Source: CALXJM01 sp963930325
GTDB lineage: Bacteria; Bacillota; Clostridia; TANB77; CAG-508
NCBI GenBank assembly: GCA_963930325.1
Contig: CAWVME010000094.1
Span: forward strand, 1-10,225
Direction of reading: 5' to 3'
DNA length: 10,225 nucleotides
Part shown: one piece after another, positions 1 through 7,819 of the stretch
How the letters are laid out: the number at the start of each line of letters is the position of its first letter
Position numbering within the stretch: the first letter of the stretch is position 1
Translations under genes and position numbers: made by a program
Notes under the pieces: model-generated
The model's database searches: none
The model's input: the letters and a program-made list of their open reading frames with translations, nothing else
Told to the model about the DNA's origin: nothing

Positions 1-2042
1 TGAATGTGCTTTGTCCCATACTTAAGTCATCTGATGCACCTACTCTTGTAAAAATCTTATCTACCACTCCGATTTGAGCATAACTTGCCGGAACAAAACT
101 TCCAATCTGAGCCATCAAAGTAATAAGTGCAACTTGCCTCATATAAGTCGATTTTCCAGCCATATTCGGTCCTGTAATAATTGACAATCTATCCTCTCTT
201 TGGTTTAAGTAAGTATCATTTTGCACAAAGCTTCCTGCTGGTATCATTTTTTCAATAACCGGATGTCTTCCATCTCTTATGTTAATTTCATCTCCTTCAT
301 CTACAGTTGGCATAACATAGTTTAAATCTTCTGCTACAATTGCAAATGAAGTAAGTACATCTAAAGTAGAAATTCTGCTTGCAGTTTCTTGTAGTCTTTG
401 TATTTGACTTGTAATTTTATTTCGTATATCTACAAAAATTTCATATTCTAATGTAACAATTCTTTCTTCTGCTCCTAAAATTTCATCTTCTATCTTTTTT
501 AGCTCTTCTGTTACAAATCTTTCACAATTTGTTAGAGTTTGCTTTCTTATATAATTATCTGGTACTAGATTATAATTTGATTTGGTTACTTCCAAATAAT
601 ATCCAAAAACTTTTGTATAACCAATTTTTAAGTTTTTTATCCCGGTTCTTTCTTTTTCTTTTGCTTCTATATCAATAATCCATTGTTTTCCTTCGGTAGT
701 TGCCTTTTTTAGTTTGTCAACTTCTTTATCATAACCAAGTTTAATAATTCCTCCCTCTTTTATAGTAAGTGGCGGTTCTTCTACAATTGATTTTTCAATT
801 AATTCCCAAACATCTTTTAGTTCATCTAGTCCACCATATAATTCTTGCAATAACTTCGACTTGGTCCCCTTTAGCAATTGTTTTATTTCTGGTAATTGTT
901 TTAATGAATTCTTAAGAGAAATCATGTCTCTTCCATTAGCATTTCCATAAGCAATTTTTCCGAACTAATCGTTCTATATCATAAATTTTCTTTAAAGTTA
1001 CAATTATATCTCCTCTTAACATAAGGTTTTCTTTTAGTTCTTTTACGGCTTCTAATCTTTTATTAATTTCTGTCACATCAATTAGCGGGTCATTTAGCCA
1101 TCTTCTTAAATGACGTCCTCCCATAGATGTAGCTGTTTTATCTAGCACCCATAATAAGGTCCCCTTTTTTCCCTTGTCTCTCATACGTTCTGTAATTTCT
1201 AAATTTCTTCTTGCATTTACATCCAAAGCCATATATTTAGTAGTTTTATAAATTTGAATACGATTAATATGTTCTAATTTTATTTTTTGCGTTTCGTTCA
1301 AATATTCTAGTAGCCCATTAATAGCAGTAATAATAAGTAATTGTTCTTCTATATTAGGAATTTCGTCTCCCTTACTATCTATCACTTGGTAATTACTTAA
1401 TAATTCTTCCGTTTCTTGTTTAAAAGAATTATCAGATTGTTTAGTAATATAAACACTAAATCTTTCTCTTATTTTATTCATTTCTTCTTGTGAATTAAAC
1501 AGTAATTCATTCACTACAATTTCTGCTGGTGAAAACCTTGCTAACTCATCTAATAATTTTGCAAAATTATTTTCTTCTTTAATCTGTGTTGCCATAAAAT
1601 CTCCTGTAGACACATCACAAGCAGCTAAACCAAAATAAAGTCCCATTTTATAAATTGCCATAATATAATTATTTTTTTTCTCATCTAACATATTGCTTTC
1701 TATAACAGTTCCCGGAGTAACTACTCTAACAACATCCCTTTTTACAATGCCCTTGGCTGTTTTCGGATCTTCTAGTTGCTCGCAAATCGCTACCTTGTAT
1801 CCTTTTCCAATTAATCTCGCAATATATGTTTCTGCTGCATGATAAGGAACTCCACACATAGGTGCTCTTTCCTCTTGTCCGCATTCTTTTCCTGTTAAAG
1901 TTATTTCTAATTCTCTAGATGCAGTAATTGCATCTTCAAAAAACATTTCATAAAAATCTCCTAAACGATAAAACAGTAAGCAATCTTGATATTGCTCTTT
2001 AGTTTTTAAATAGTGTTGCATCATTGGCGAAAATTCTGCCAT
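1..2042 (-). pseudogene. mutS: DNA mismatch repair protein MutS, frameshifted and cut by the window edge
   Basis: MutS recognises mismatches and small loops in DNA and uses ATP to recruit MutL. The ATG at 2042 follows a GGGAGG site 9 bases upstream. Residues 24-34 (FYRLGDFYEMF) carry the Phe-x-Glu mismatch-reading motif (F30, E32). The frame then reads through the connector and clamp/lever regions to V360, where it shifts and stops at 936. From 961 down to the window edge another frame is open with no stop (about 320 codons) and continues the same protein: GKIAYGNANGRDM, then the Walker A motif TGPNMAGKST at 146-175 (lysine about residue 630), then FTRVGASDDLSMGQSTF at the edge. The Walker B and C-terminal part, about 180-200 residues in the family, lies outside. 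It follows miaB by 48 bases with no terminator, so they are probably co-transcribed. Identity is near certain. Whether the break is biological or a sequencing error cannot be decided here. Confidence 0.93.
959..965 (-). other. mutS: Single-base frameshift site in mutS
   Basis: On the minus strand the read is GTT CGG AAA AAT TGC, giving V-R-K-N-C and then a stop at 936-938. Removing one base from the TTC at 962-964 gives GTC (or GTT) GGA AAA ATT GCT, that is V-G-K-I-A-Y-G, the conserved MutS stretch. Placing the extra base in the A5 run at 955-959 also restores frame but leaves Arg where the family has Gly. The extra base is therefore more likely at 962-964 than in the homopolymer. Confidence 0.85.
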
Positions 2043-2090
2043 AATCTTTTTCCTCCCTTGTTTTTCTTTCTATTCTCTTATTATTCTCTT

Positions 2091-3488
2091 TTATGCCTCT
2101 CCTTTTAAGTACCACATATGTTCTGAAACTATCTTTAAATTGATGATAGTACCTATTTGTTTTTCGTTTCCATCAAATATTACTACCTTATTTGTTTCTG
2201 TTCTTCCCGTCATTTTTTTTGGATTGTTTTTGCTAATCCCTTCCACAAACACTTTCTGTAGTGTGCCTATATATTTTTCGTTGTTCTCTTGAATTTGACT
2301 TTCTACTAGTTTTTTTAATCTTTCAAAACGTTTATGTTTTATTTCTTCTGGAATTTGGTTTTCCATTTTATCAGCAACAGTTCCTTTTCTTCTTGAATAG
2401 ATAAACATAAATACTTGTTCAAAATGAAGTTTTCTTACTACATCTAAAGTGTCTTCAAAATTCTCATCAGTCTCTCCTGGGAAACCAACAATAATATCTG
2501 TAGAGAATACAACCTCTGGAATTTCTTTTTTCATTTTTTCTGCTAAATGTAAATATTGCTCTTTTGTATATTTTCGATTCATTTTTCTTAATATTTCTGT
2601 GCTTCCGGATTGTAATGGCAAATGAATAATTTTACACACTTTTTCGCAATCTCTAATGGCTTCTATAACATCATCTGTAAAGTCCTTTGGATGAGGAGAT
2701 ACAAATCGAATTCTTTCAATTCCAGCAATTTTATTGATTTTTCTAAGCAATCCTGCAAAAGTAACAGTGCTATGAGTTTTCTTGTTTTCTTCTCTCATGT
2801 ATGAATTTACGTTTTGTCCAAGTAAAGTTATTTCTTTATATCCATTTTCTGCAAGTTCTCGTACTTCTTTTAAAATGTCTTCTTCTTTTCTACTTCTTTC
2901 TCTTCCACGAACATAAGGAACAATGCAGTAACTGCAAAAATTATTGCACCCATACATGATAGTAACAGAAGCTTTTTTTAAATCATTTCTTTTAATTGGT
3001 ATTCCTTCTCTTACTTCTCCCTCTATATTTAAAATATCTCTTACCGACGCATTGTTTAAAATGGCTTCATATAAATCTTCTGGTAATTTATGTAGCGTAT
3101 GTGTTCCAAAAATAATATCAACATAAGGATAACTTTTATTAATTTTCTCCACTATATGAGGTTCTTGCATCATGCAACCTCCAATGGCAATAATTGTTCC
3201 ATTTTTTTTCTTATACTCTTTGCATTCACCTAATTTTCCAAAAAGCTTTTCTTCTGCATTTTCCCTAACACAACATGTATTGAATAAAATAAGGTTCGCA
3301 ATATCTGGATTATCAGTTTTTTGATATCCCATTTCTTCTATCATTCCACAAATTTTTTCTGAATCATTTTCATTTAATTGACATCCCATAGTAAGAATAT
3401 AGTAATAAAATGTTCTATTTTTTTCTATAACATATTCTTTTACTTTTTGTATATATTCTTTTTGTAATTTTATATCTCCACTTGCCAA
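2091..3488 (-). CDS. miaB: tRNA-2-methylthio-N6-dimethylallyladenosine synthase MiaB
   Basis: MiaB is a radical SAM methylthiotransferase that adds the 2-methylthio group to isopentenyladenosine at position 37 of tRNAs reading U-starting codons. The 465 residues show all three parts of the family. The N-terminal domain (about 28-150) has the three cluster cysteines C36 (MGCQLN), C72 (NTCCVRENAEEK) and C105 (GGCMMQ). The radical SAM domain (about 170-395) has the CxxxCxxC cluster C181/C185/C188 in YGCNNFCSYCIVPYVRGRERSR positions 179-200. A C-terminal TRAM domain (about 400-465) binds RNA. PYVRGRE and NENDSE are typical of MiaB rather than the relatives RimO or MtaB. Length is normal. The start is TTG, chosen because GGAGG lies 7 bases upstream and the first in-frame ATG is at residue 34, just before C36. 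It is first in a probable miaB-mutS operon, as in many Clostridia. Confidence 0.96.
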   Translation of the reverse strand: MASGDIKLQKEYIQKVKEYVIEKNRTFYYYILTMGCQLNENDSEKICGMIEEMGYQKTDNPDIANLILFNTCCVRENAEEKLFGKLGECKEYKKKNGTIIAIGGCMMQEPHIVEKINKSYPYVDIIFGTHTLHKLPEDLYEAILNNASVRDILNIEGEVREGIPIKRNDLKKASVTIMYGCNNFCSYCIVPYVRGRERSRKEEDILKEVRELAENGYKEITLLGQNVNSYMREENKKTHSTVTFAGLLRKINKIAGIERIRFVSPHPKDFTDDVIEAIRDCEKVCKIIHLPLQSGSTEILRKMNRKYTKEQYLHLAEKMKKEIPEVVFSTDIIVGFPGETDENFEDTLDVVRKLHFEQVFMFIYSRRKGTVADKMENQIPEEIKHKRFERLKKLVESQIQENNEKYIGTLQKVFVEGISKNNPKKMTGRTETNKVVIFDGNEKQIGTIINLKIVSEHMWYLKGEA

Positions 3489-3500
3489 CTTAATTCCTCC
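3486..3500 (-). promoter_or_regulatory. miaB: Ribosome binding site and TTG start of miaB
   Basis: GGAGG at 3496-3500 is followed by the 7-base spacer AATTAAG and TTG at 3486-3488. This near-ideal site fixes the start at a non-ATG codon, since no ATG with a comparable site lies near. Confidence 0.8.
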
Positions 3501-3517
3501 ATTTCTTGTATTATTCT

Positions 3518-3545
3518 ATTATAATTTGACATTTTTTTCAAGTAA
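3518..3545 (-). promoter_or_regulatory. Candidate sigma-A promoter of miaB-mutS
   Basis: A perfect -10 box TATAAT (3518-3523) lies 16 bases downstream of a poor -35 box TTACTT (3540-3545). It sits between the upstream terminator and the miaB ribosome binding site, where a promoter is expected. TTGAAA at 3536-3541 looks better as a -35 but is only 12 bases away, too close. The -10 is convincing and the -35 is not. Confidence 0.45.
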
Positions 3546-3606
3546 TTTAAAGATTTATGTTAAATTGATGTGATAATGAAAAATATCGTTATTTTTCCTA
3601 TATTGT

Positions 3607-3663
3607 AAAAAAACTAACCACTTTTAATTAGTTAAAACTAATTTAAAAGTGGCTAGTTTTTTT
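3607..3663 (-). terminator. Strong Rho-independent terminator after the membrane glycosyltransferase gene
   Basis: A stem of about 26-28 pairs with a very short loop is formed by 3607-3633 and 3636-3663. The minus-strand arm AAAAAAACTAGCCACTTTT pairs with its near-perfect partner (one wobble, one bulge) and ends in seven T. Because the outer arms are A7/T7 it could work in both directions. It lies about 65 bases after the glycosyltransferase stop codon and separates that gene from miaB. Confidence 0.88.
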
Positions 3664-3726
3664 ATACGCAAGTATTCAATATTGACATCTATGTCATTTG
3701 CAATATGATACAAACTTTATTTGTTC

Positions 3727-4956
3727 TTATGCAATTTCATTTATTTTTACATCTCTTACATGGTTAATTTTTTCCCATTTCGTGTCACGCTTAAATAAGC
3801 ACTTGAAGTTAATAGCAAGCCATGATCCTAAAAATAATGGATAGCATATTAATCCTTTTAACATAGGCTTAATTGGTCTTCTATCTAACTTCATGATAAG
3901 AACCGCTGTTGCAATTGGTAATAGAAATGTTGGTACTAGGTATCTTATATAATTCATAAATAATTCTGCATTTGTCATTCCATTGCCTATATAAATAAGC
4001 ATATTTGTAAGCAATAAAACAATAGTAGCTATAAACATAGGTATACTACCTACTATATAAAGTAATCCGTCAAAATTCATTAATGTTTTATGTTCTTTCA
4101 CTGCTAACGCTAATGGTTTAGTATAAGTTTGCAAGCATTGAATATGTCCTACTGTCCATCTGCTTCTTTGTTTCCATGATTGTTTAAATCCTAATGGTTG
4201 CTCATCATATACTTTAGCATCTACAGCCCAGCCAAGTTTATTTCCTTTAATAATGTTTTTTAATGAAAATTCAATGTCTTCTGTAAGAGTTTGTGTGTTC
4301 CATCCTTCTGGTTTTATTATATCAAATTTTACCATAAAGCCAGTACCATTAATTAATGGAGATAACCCTAAATTGTATCTAGCTAGATGGTAAAAACGGT
4401 TCATAGTCCAGTAAAAAATAGCATATCCTGCCGTAACCCAAGTGTCATTTGGATTTTTTATATCCCTATACCCTTGTACAACTGTTTCTCCTTGGCATAA
4501 CTTTTTGTTCATATTTTTAATAAAATTAACATCTACAATATTATCTGCATCAAACACGCAGAATGCATCATAATCTGCATTTTCTTCTATTTTTTTGTTT
4601 AGAAACCATTGCATAGCATATCCTTTTGTTTTATGTGCTTCGTCAAATCTCTCATATACAATTGCGCCAGCTTCTCTTGCAATCGTCGCTGTTGCATCTG
4701 TACAATTATCTGCAATAACATAAATATCTAATAATTCTGCCGGATAGTCTTGTTTTTTCAAACTTTCAATTAAATTTTTTACAACACTTTCTTCATTATG
4801 AGCTGGTATGATAGCCATAAATTTATGCTTTTTATTTTTTAGCATTGGCTTATCTTTTAATTTAATTAAAGAACATACACTAATCATAATTTGATATAAC
4901 CAAAAAATAGTAATTATCCATACTAAAGATTGTTGTAAAATATACAAATATTTCAT
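3727..4956 (-). CDS. Membrane-bound family 2 glycosyltransferase, processive type
   Basis: This 409-residue protein resembles membrane GT2 enzymes of the cellulose synthase / hyaluronan synthase / poly-N-acetylglucosamine synthase group, which link sugars from nucleotide donors and often export the chain. An N-terminal membrane segment (about 4-31) is followed by a GT-A domain starting KFMAIIPAHNEE (46-56). It carries all four motifs of the group: D83 in IADN, DAD at 136-138, TED at 225-227, and QxxRW at 263-267 (QRSRW). Three further membrane segments lie near 297-322, 336-355 and 366-385. GGAG stands 7 bases before the ATG. The gene has its own promoter in the end of pnp and a strong terminator, so it is probably a single-gene unit. 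No partner gene (PilZ domain, deacetylase, periplasmic subunit) is adjacent, so substrate and product are unknown. Family assignment is firm; a specific polymer would be a guess. Confidence 0.88.
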   Translation of the reverse strand: MKYLYILQQSLVWIITIFWLYQIMISVCSLIKLKDKPMLKNKKHKFMAIIPAHNEESVVKNLIESLKKQDYPAELLDIYVIADNCTDATATIAREAGAIVYERFDEAHKTKGYAMQWFLNKKIEENADYDAFCVFDADNIVDVNFIKNMNKKLCQGETVVQGYRDIKNPNDTWVTAGYAIFYWTMNRFYHLARYNLGLSPLINGTGFMVKFDIIKPEGWNTQTLTEDIEFSLKNIIKGNKLGWAVDAKVYDEQPLGFKQSWKQRSRWTVGHIQCLQTYTKPLALAVKEHKTLMNFDGLLYIVGSIPMFIATIVLLLTNMLIYIGNGMTNAELFMNYIRYLVPTFLLPIATAVLIMKLDRRPIKPMLKGLICYPLFLGSWLAINFKCLFKRDTKWEKINHVRDVKINEIA

Positions 4957-5012
4957 TTTTTTACTCCATTCTTTTTATTACTTATTATTTTTTCCTTATT
5001 GCATGTATATGC

Positions 5013-5042
5013 ATTATATACCTAGTTATTCATCTATGTCAA
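5013..5042 (-). promoter_or_regulatory. Consensus sigma-A promoter of the membrane glycosyltransferase gene
   Basis: TTGACA (5037-5042) and TATAAT (5013-5018), both exact, are 18 bases apart. The -35 lies inside the last codons of pnp. Transcription would start near 5006, about 50 bases before the ATG at 4956. There is no terminator between pnp and this gene, so read-through from pnp may add to expression. Confidence 0.75.
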
Positions 5043-7128
5043 TACATGTTAAATTAATTCTATTTTGAGAATCAATTTCATACACTTTTACCTTTACTTT
5101 GTCACCTATTTTGAAAACATCTTCTACTTTTCCAATTCTTTGTTTTGAAATTTTAGAAATATGGAGAAGTCCTTCTCTATCTCCTCCTAATTCAATAAAA
5201 GCTCCAAATGTTGTAATTCTACTAACAGTTCCTTCGTAAACATGCCCTACTTCAATTTCTCTTGTAATTTCATCTACAATTTTTCTTGCTTTTTCTGCAC
5301 CTTCTAAGTCAGAAGAATAAATAAATACCCTACCGTCATCTTCAATATCTATTTTTACTCCTGTTTCAGCAATGATTTTATTTATTACTTTCCCACCTGT
5401 TCCAATAACATCTCTTATTTTTTCTGGGTTAATTGTCATATTTATAATTCTTGGTGCATATTTTGAAACTTCTGCTCTTGGTTTATCAATTTGCTTTAGC
5501 ATAACTTCATCTAAAATATATTGTCTTGCCTTTTTTGTTCTTGCAAAAGCTTCTTCAATAATATTATATGTTAGTCCATCTACTTTAATATCTACCTGAA
5601 TTGCTGTTATTCCGTCTTTAGTTCCTGCTACTTTGAAATCCATATCGCCAAAAAAGTCTTCAAGTCCTTGTATATCTGTAAGCATTATATAATTGTCTGG
5701 ATTTTCACTATCTGTTACAAGCCCTGTTGAAATTCCAGCTACTGGTTTTTTTATTGGAACTCCTGCATCCATTAATGCAAGGGTACTTCCACAAATACTG
5801 GCTTGTGAAGTAGAACCGTTCGAACTTAGCACTTCTGAAACAACACGAATCGCATATGGAAATTCTTCTTCACTAGGAATTACTGGTACTAGTGCTCTTT
5901 CTGCTAAAGCTCCATGTCCAATTTCACGTCTTCCAGGTCCTCTTGATGGTCTTGCCTCACCAACGCTATAAGATGGGAAATTGTAATGATGCATATATCT
6001 TTTTGGTTCTTCTTCATCTAGTCCATCTAAAATTTGTTCTTCACTTGTCATACCTAAAGTTGCTACAGAAAGTACTTGAGTTTGACCTCTCGTAAACAGT
6101 GCACTACCATGCGTTCTAGGTAATAGACCAACTTCACACGATAATGGTCTAATTTCATCTATCTTTCTGCCATCTGGTCTTTTTTGTTCTTTTAAAATCA
6201 TTTCCCTAACACATTTTTTTTCTAAACGATAAATGCTTTCTGCGATATCTGCTTTCTTACTCTCAGTTTCTTCTTCGCCATATTTTTCTGTGTAATATTT
6301 CATAATGTCCTCTGTTAACTTTTCGATATTTTCATCTCTTATGGTTTTATCTGTTGCTTGCACATCTTTGTACATTCTTTCCTTAAAATTTTCTGTAATT
6401 TCCTCCATTACAGCTTGGTCTACGTCAAAAGATTTATATTCAAATTTTGGCTTTCCTATTTCATCTTTCATACTTTGAATAAAATTGCAGATCTTTTTAA
6501 TTTCAACATGTGCTTGTTTAATAGATTCTAGCATTATATCATCTGGAATTTCATATGCCCCAGCTTCAATCATAGCAATTTTGTCCATTGTTCCAGCTAC
6601 AGTTAAATTTAATAAACTTTTAGCCCTTTCATTTGAGTTCGGATTAATTACTATATTTCCATCTATATATCCTACGCTAACAGATCCTGTTGGTCCTCCA
6701 AATGGGATATCAGATATAGATAAAGCTGCCGAAGCACCAATCATAGCACATATTTCTGGTGAATTATCTTGGTCCACTGATAATACTAAGCAATTTACAC
6801 ATACATCATTTCTAAAATCTTTTGGAAATAGTGGCCTAATTGGTCTATCAATTACTCTTGATGTTAAAATAGCTTTTTCTGTAGGTTTTCCTTCTCTTTT
6901 TTGAAAGCTTCCTGGAATTTTTCCAACAGCATAAAGTCTTTCTTCATAATCTACAGATAGTGGAAAAAAGTCCACTCCTTCTTTTGGTTCTTTTGAAGCT
7001 GTTACATTAACAAGTACTGCAGTATCTCCGTATCTAACAAGTACACTACCATTAGCAAGTTCTGCCATTTTCCCAGTTTCTACCGTTAATGTTCTTCCTG
7101 CTAGCTCCATATTAAATGTTTTTAACAT
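5026..7128 (-). CDS. pnp: Polyribonucleotide nucleotidyltransferase (polynucleotide phosphorylase)
   Basis: PNPase is a trimeric 3'-5' exoribonuclease that uses phosphate to degrade RNA to nucleoside diphosphates, and can also add tails; it acts in the cytoplasm in mRNA turnover. The 700 residues show the full layout: first RNase PH domain (about 10-145; FFPLSVDYEER at 54-64, GKIPGSFQKREG at 69-80), helical linker domain (about 235-310), second RNase PH domain (about 317-545), KH domain (about 562-620, GxxG loop at 576-579) and S1 domain (about 627-695). Active-site stretches are intact: SSNGST at 435-440 and GDMDFKVAGTKDG at 494-506. Length is normal, with no extended tail after S1. GGAGG lies 5 bases before the ATG. 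It follows rpsO, the classical order, but an intrinsic terminator lies between them and the 262-base gap holds a structured leader. Confidence 0.98.
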   Translation of the reverse strand: MLKTFNMELAGRTLTVETGKMAELANGSVLVRYGDTAVLVNVTASKEPKEGVDFFPLSVDYEERLYAVGKIPGSFQKREGKPTEKAILTSRVIDRPIRPLFPKDFRNDVCVNCLVLSVDQDNSPEICAMIGASAALSISDIPFGGPTGSVSVGYIDGNIVINPNSNERAKSLLNLTVAGTMDKIAMIEAGAYEIPDDIMLESIKQAHVEIKKICNFIQSMKDEIGKPKFEYKSFDVDQAVMEEITENFKERMYKDVQATDKTIRDENIEKLTEDIMKYYTEKYGEEETESKKADIAESIYRLEKKCVREMILKEQKRPDGRKIDEIRPLSCEVGLLPRTHGSALFTRGQTQVLSVATLGMTSEEQILDGLDEEEPKRYMHHYNFPSYSVGEARPSRGPGRREIGHGALAERALVPVIPSEEEFPYAIRVVSEVLSSNGSTSQASICGSTLALMDAGVPIKKPVAGISTGLVTDSENPDNYIMLTDIQGLEDFFGDMDFKVAGTKDGITAIQVDIKVDGLTYNIIEEAFARTKKARQYILDEVMLKQIDKPRAEVSKYAPRIINMTINPEKIRDVIGTGGKVINKIIAETGVKIDIEDDGRVFIYSSDLEGAEKARKIVDEITREIEVGHVYEGTVSRITTFGAFIELGGDREGLLHISKISKQRIGKVEDVFKIGDKVKVKVYEIDSQNRINLTCIDIDE

Positions 7129-7148
7129 ATATTCCTCCTATTCTTACC

Positions 7149-7235
7149 GGAATATTACTTGTGTTTGAAAGTAACCTCTATTAAAGCGATTTTTTCGCCT
7201 TAATACAAGCTACATTCTATTACAAATAATATTCC
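7149..7235 (-). promoter_or_regulatory. pnp: Structured 5' leader of pnp
   Basis: In the pnp leader, GGAATATTATTTGT (7222-7235) pairs with ACAAGTAATATTCC (7149-7162) over 14 consecutive positions with one G-U wobble. Inside it, TATTAAGGCG and CGCTTTAATA (7179-7205) form a 10-pair hairpin with a 7-base loop and one wobble. The outer stem closes about 9 bases before the AGGAGG site, close enough to influence translation or serve as an RNase III-type cleavage site. No T run follows, so it is not a terminator. PNPase autoregulates through a leader stem-loop in E. coli; extending that here is inference. The leader's promoter is unclear: a GATAAT box at 7265-7270 has no good -35 partner. Confidence 0.6.
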
Positions 7236-7345
7236 TATTAATTAATATTTCCTTATTTTTATGTATTATCATAAAAATATAAAGTTAAGAATTATCAGTT
7301 TAAGAAAAATTATCCATTTTTAAAAATATTACACTCTTAAACCTT

Positions 7346-7379
7346 AAAAAATGGGCAGAAATTGTCTTAATATCTGCCC
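7346..7379 (-). terminator. Rho-independent terminator of rpsO
   Basis: GGGCAGA (7373-7379) and TCTGCCC (7353-7359) form a 7-pair GC-rich stem with a 13-base loop, followed on the minus strand by A and six T (7346-7351). It begins about 11 bases after the rpsO stop codon. Partial read-through into pnp remains possible, as known for rpsO-pnp in other bacteria. Confidence 0.88.
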
Positions 7380-7390
7380 TTTATCTCTAA

Positions 7391-7654
7391 CTATTTTCTT
7401 AAGCCTAGTTTTTGTGCCACTTCTCTATAGCTATCTAAATCTGTTCTAGCTAGATAGTTAAGTAAGTTTCTTCTTTTTCCTACCATTTTTAAAAGTCCAC
7501 GTCTAGAATGGTTATCTTTTGTGTGTACTTTTAAATGTTCTGTTAGTTCATTAATTCTTTCTGTTAAAAGAGCAATTTGAACTTCTGGAGATCCTGTATC
7601 TTTTTCATCTCTTCTATAATTTTGAATTATTTCTTGTTTTCTTTCCTTTGTCAT
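7391..7654 (-). CDS. rpsO: 30S ribosomal protein S15
   Basis: S15 is a primary binder of 16S rRNA, binding near the three-way junction of helices 20-22 and nucleating the platform of the small subunit. The 87 residues match the family in length and sequence: TGSPEVQIALLTERI (20-34), LTEHLKVH (37-44), SRRGLLKMVGKRRNLLNYL (50-68) and the LGLRK end. The RNA-contacting stretch reads K-D-N-H-S-R-R-G (46-53), where most relatives have D-H-H-S; the change at residue 48 is minor. AGGAGG lies 7 bases upstream of the ATG. The gene has its own promoter, a leader that can fold and a terminator, so it is a monocistronic unit with possible read-through to pnp. S15 represses its own mRNA in E. coli and Geobacillus. 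Confidence 0.98.
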   Translation of the reverse strand: MTKERKQEIIQNYRRDEKDTGSPEVQIALLTERINELTEHLKVHTKDNHSRRGLLKMVGKRRNLLNYLARTDLDSYREVAQKLGLRK

Positions 7655-7682
7655 AATTTTCCTCCTATATTTATAAAATTTG

Positions 7683-7728
7683 CCTTACACTGAGCAATAA
7701 GCTGGATTTCTTATAGCCAAGATTAAGG
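7683..7728 (-). promoter_or_regulatory. rpsO: Candidate S15 autoregulatory leader structure
   Basis: In the roughly 90-base rpsO leader, GGCTATAAG (7710-7718) pairs with CTTATTGCT (7693-7701) around an 8-base loop, with one T-T mismatch and one wobble. An outer helix CCTTA/TAAGG (7724-7728 with 7683-7687) encloses it across an asymmetric internal loop. The structure ends about 18 bases before the AGGAGG site. S15-binding leaders are known in several phyla, with differing structures. Position and fold fit such an element, but S15 binding is inferred. Confidence 0.5.
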
Positions 7729-7750
7729 TACGTCTAATGCGACCATTACT

Positions 7751-7779
7751 ATTTTACTACACTTTGGTAAAAAATGCAA
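7751..7779 (-). promoter_or_regulatory. Sigma-A promoter of rpsO
   Basis: TTGCAT (7774-7779, four of six to consensus) and TAAAAT (7751-7756, five of six) are exactly 17 bases apart. The predicted start near 7744 leaves a leader of about 90 bases before the rpsO ATG. Confidence 0.65.
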
Positions 7780-7819
7780 GGATTTTTGTATAATTATCGC
7801 ATCAAAATATTTTAAATCT

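Noticed and set aside
936..970. Programmed +1 frameshift in mutS at the CGG AAA AAT sequence
   Set aside because: The rare CGG and the A run could favour slipping, but no programmed shift is known to me in mutS, no stimulatory structure is apparent, and a single extra base explains it more simply.
2043..2090. Separate promoter for mutS in the miaB-mutS gap
   Set aside because: The 48-base gap has no paired -35 and -10 boxes and no terminator; co-transcription with miaB is the simpler reading.
6485..6904. 139-codon open frame on the plus strand inside pnp
   Set aside because: It lies wholly opposite the conserved pnp frame, lacks a ribosome binding site and recognisable motif; it is a shadow of the real gene.
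7236..7247. Palindrome TATTAATTAATA upstream of pnp
   Set aside because: Purely A and T in AT-rich DNA; expected often by chance and not placed at a clear promoter.
7735..7748. Hairpin TAATG-GTCG-CATTA at the rpsO promoter
   Set aside because: Its first bases lie upstream of the predicted transcription start, so the full hairpin is probably not in the RNA; the arms are only 5 bases.
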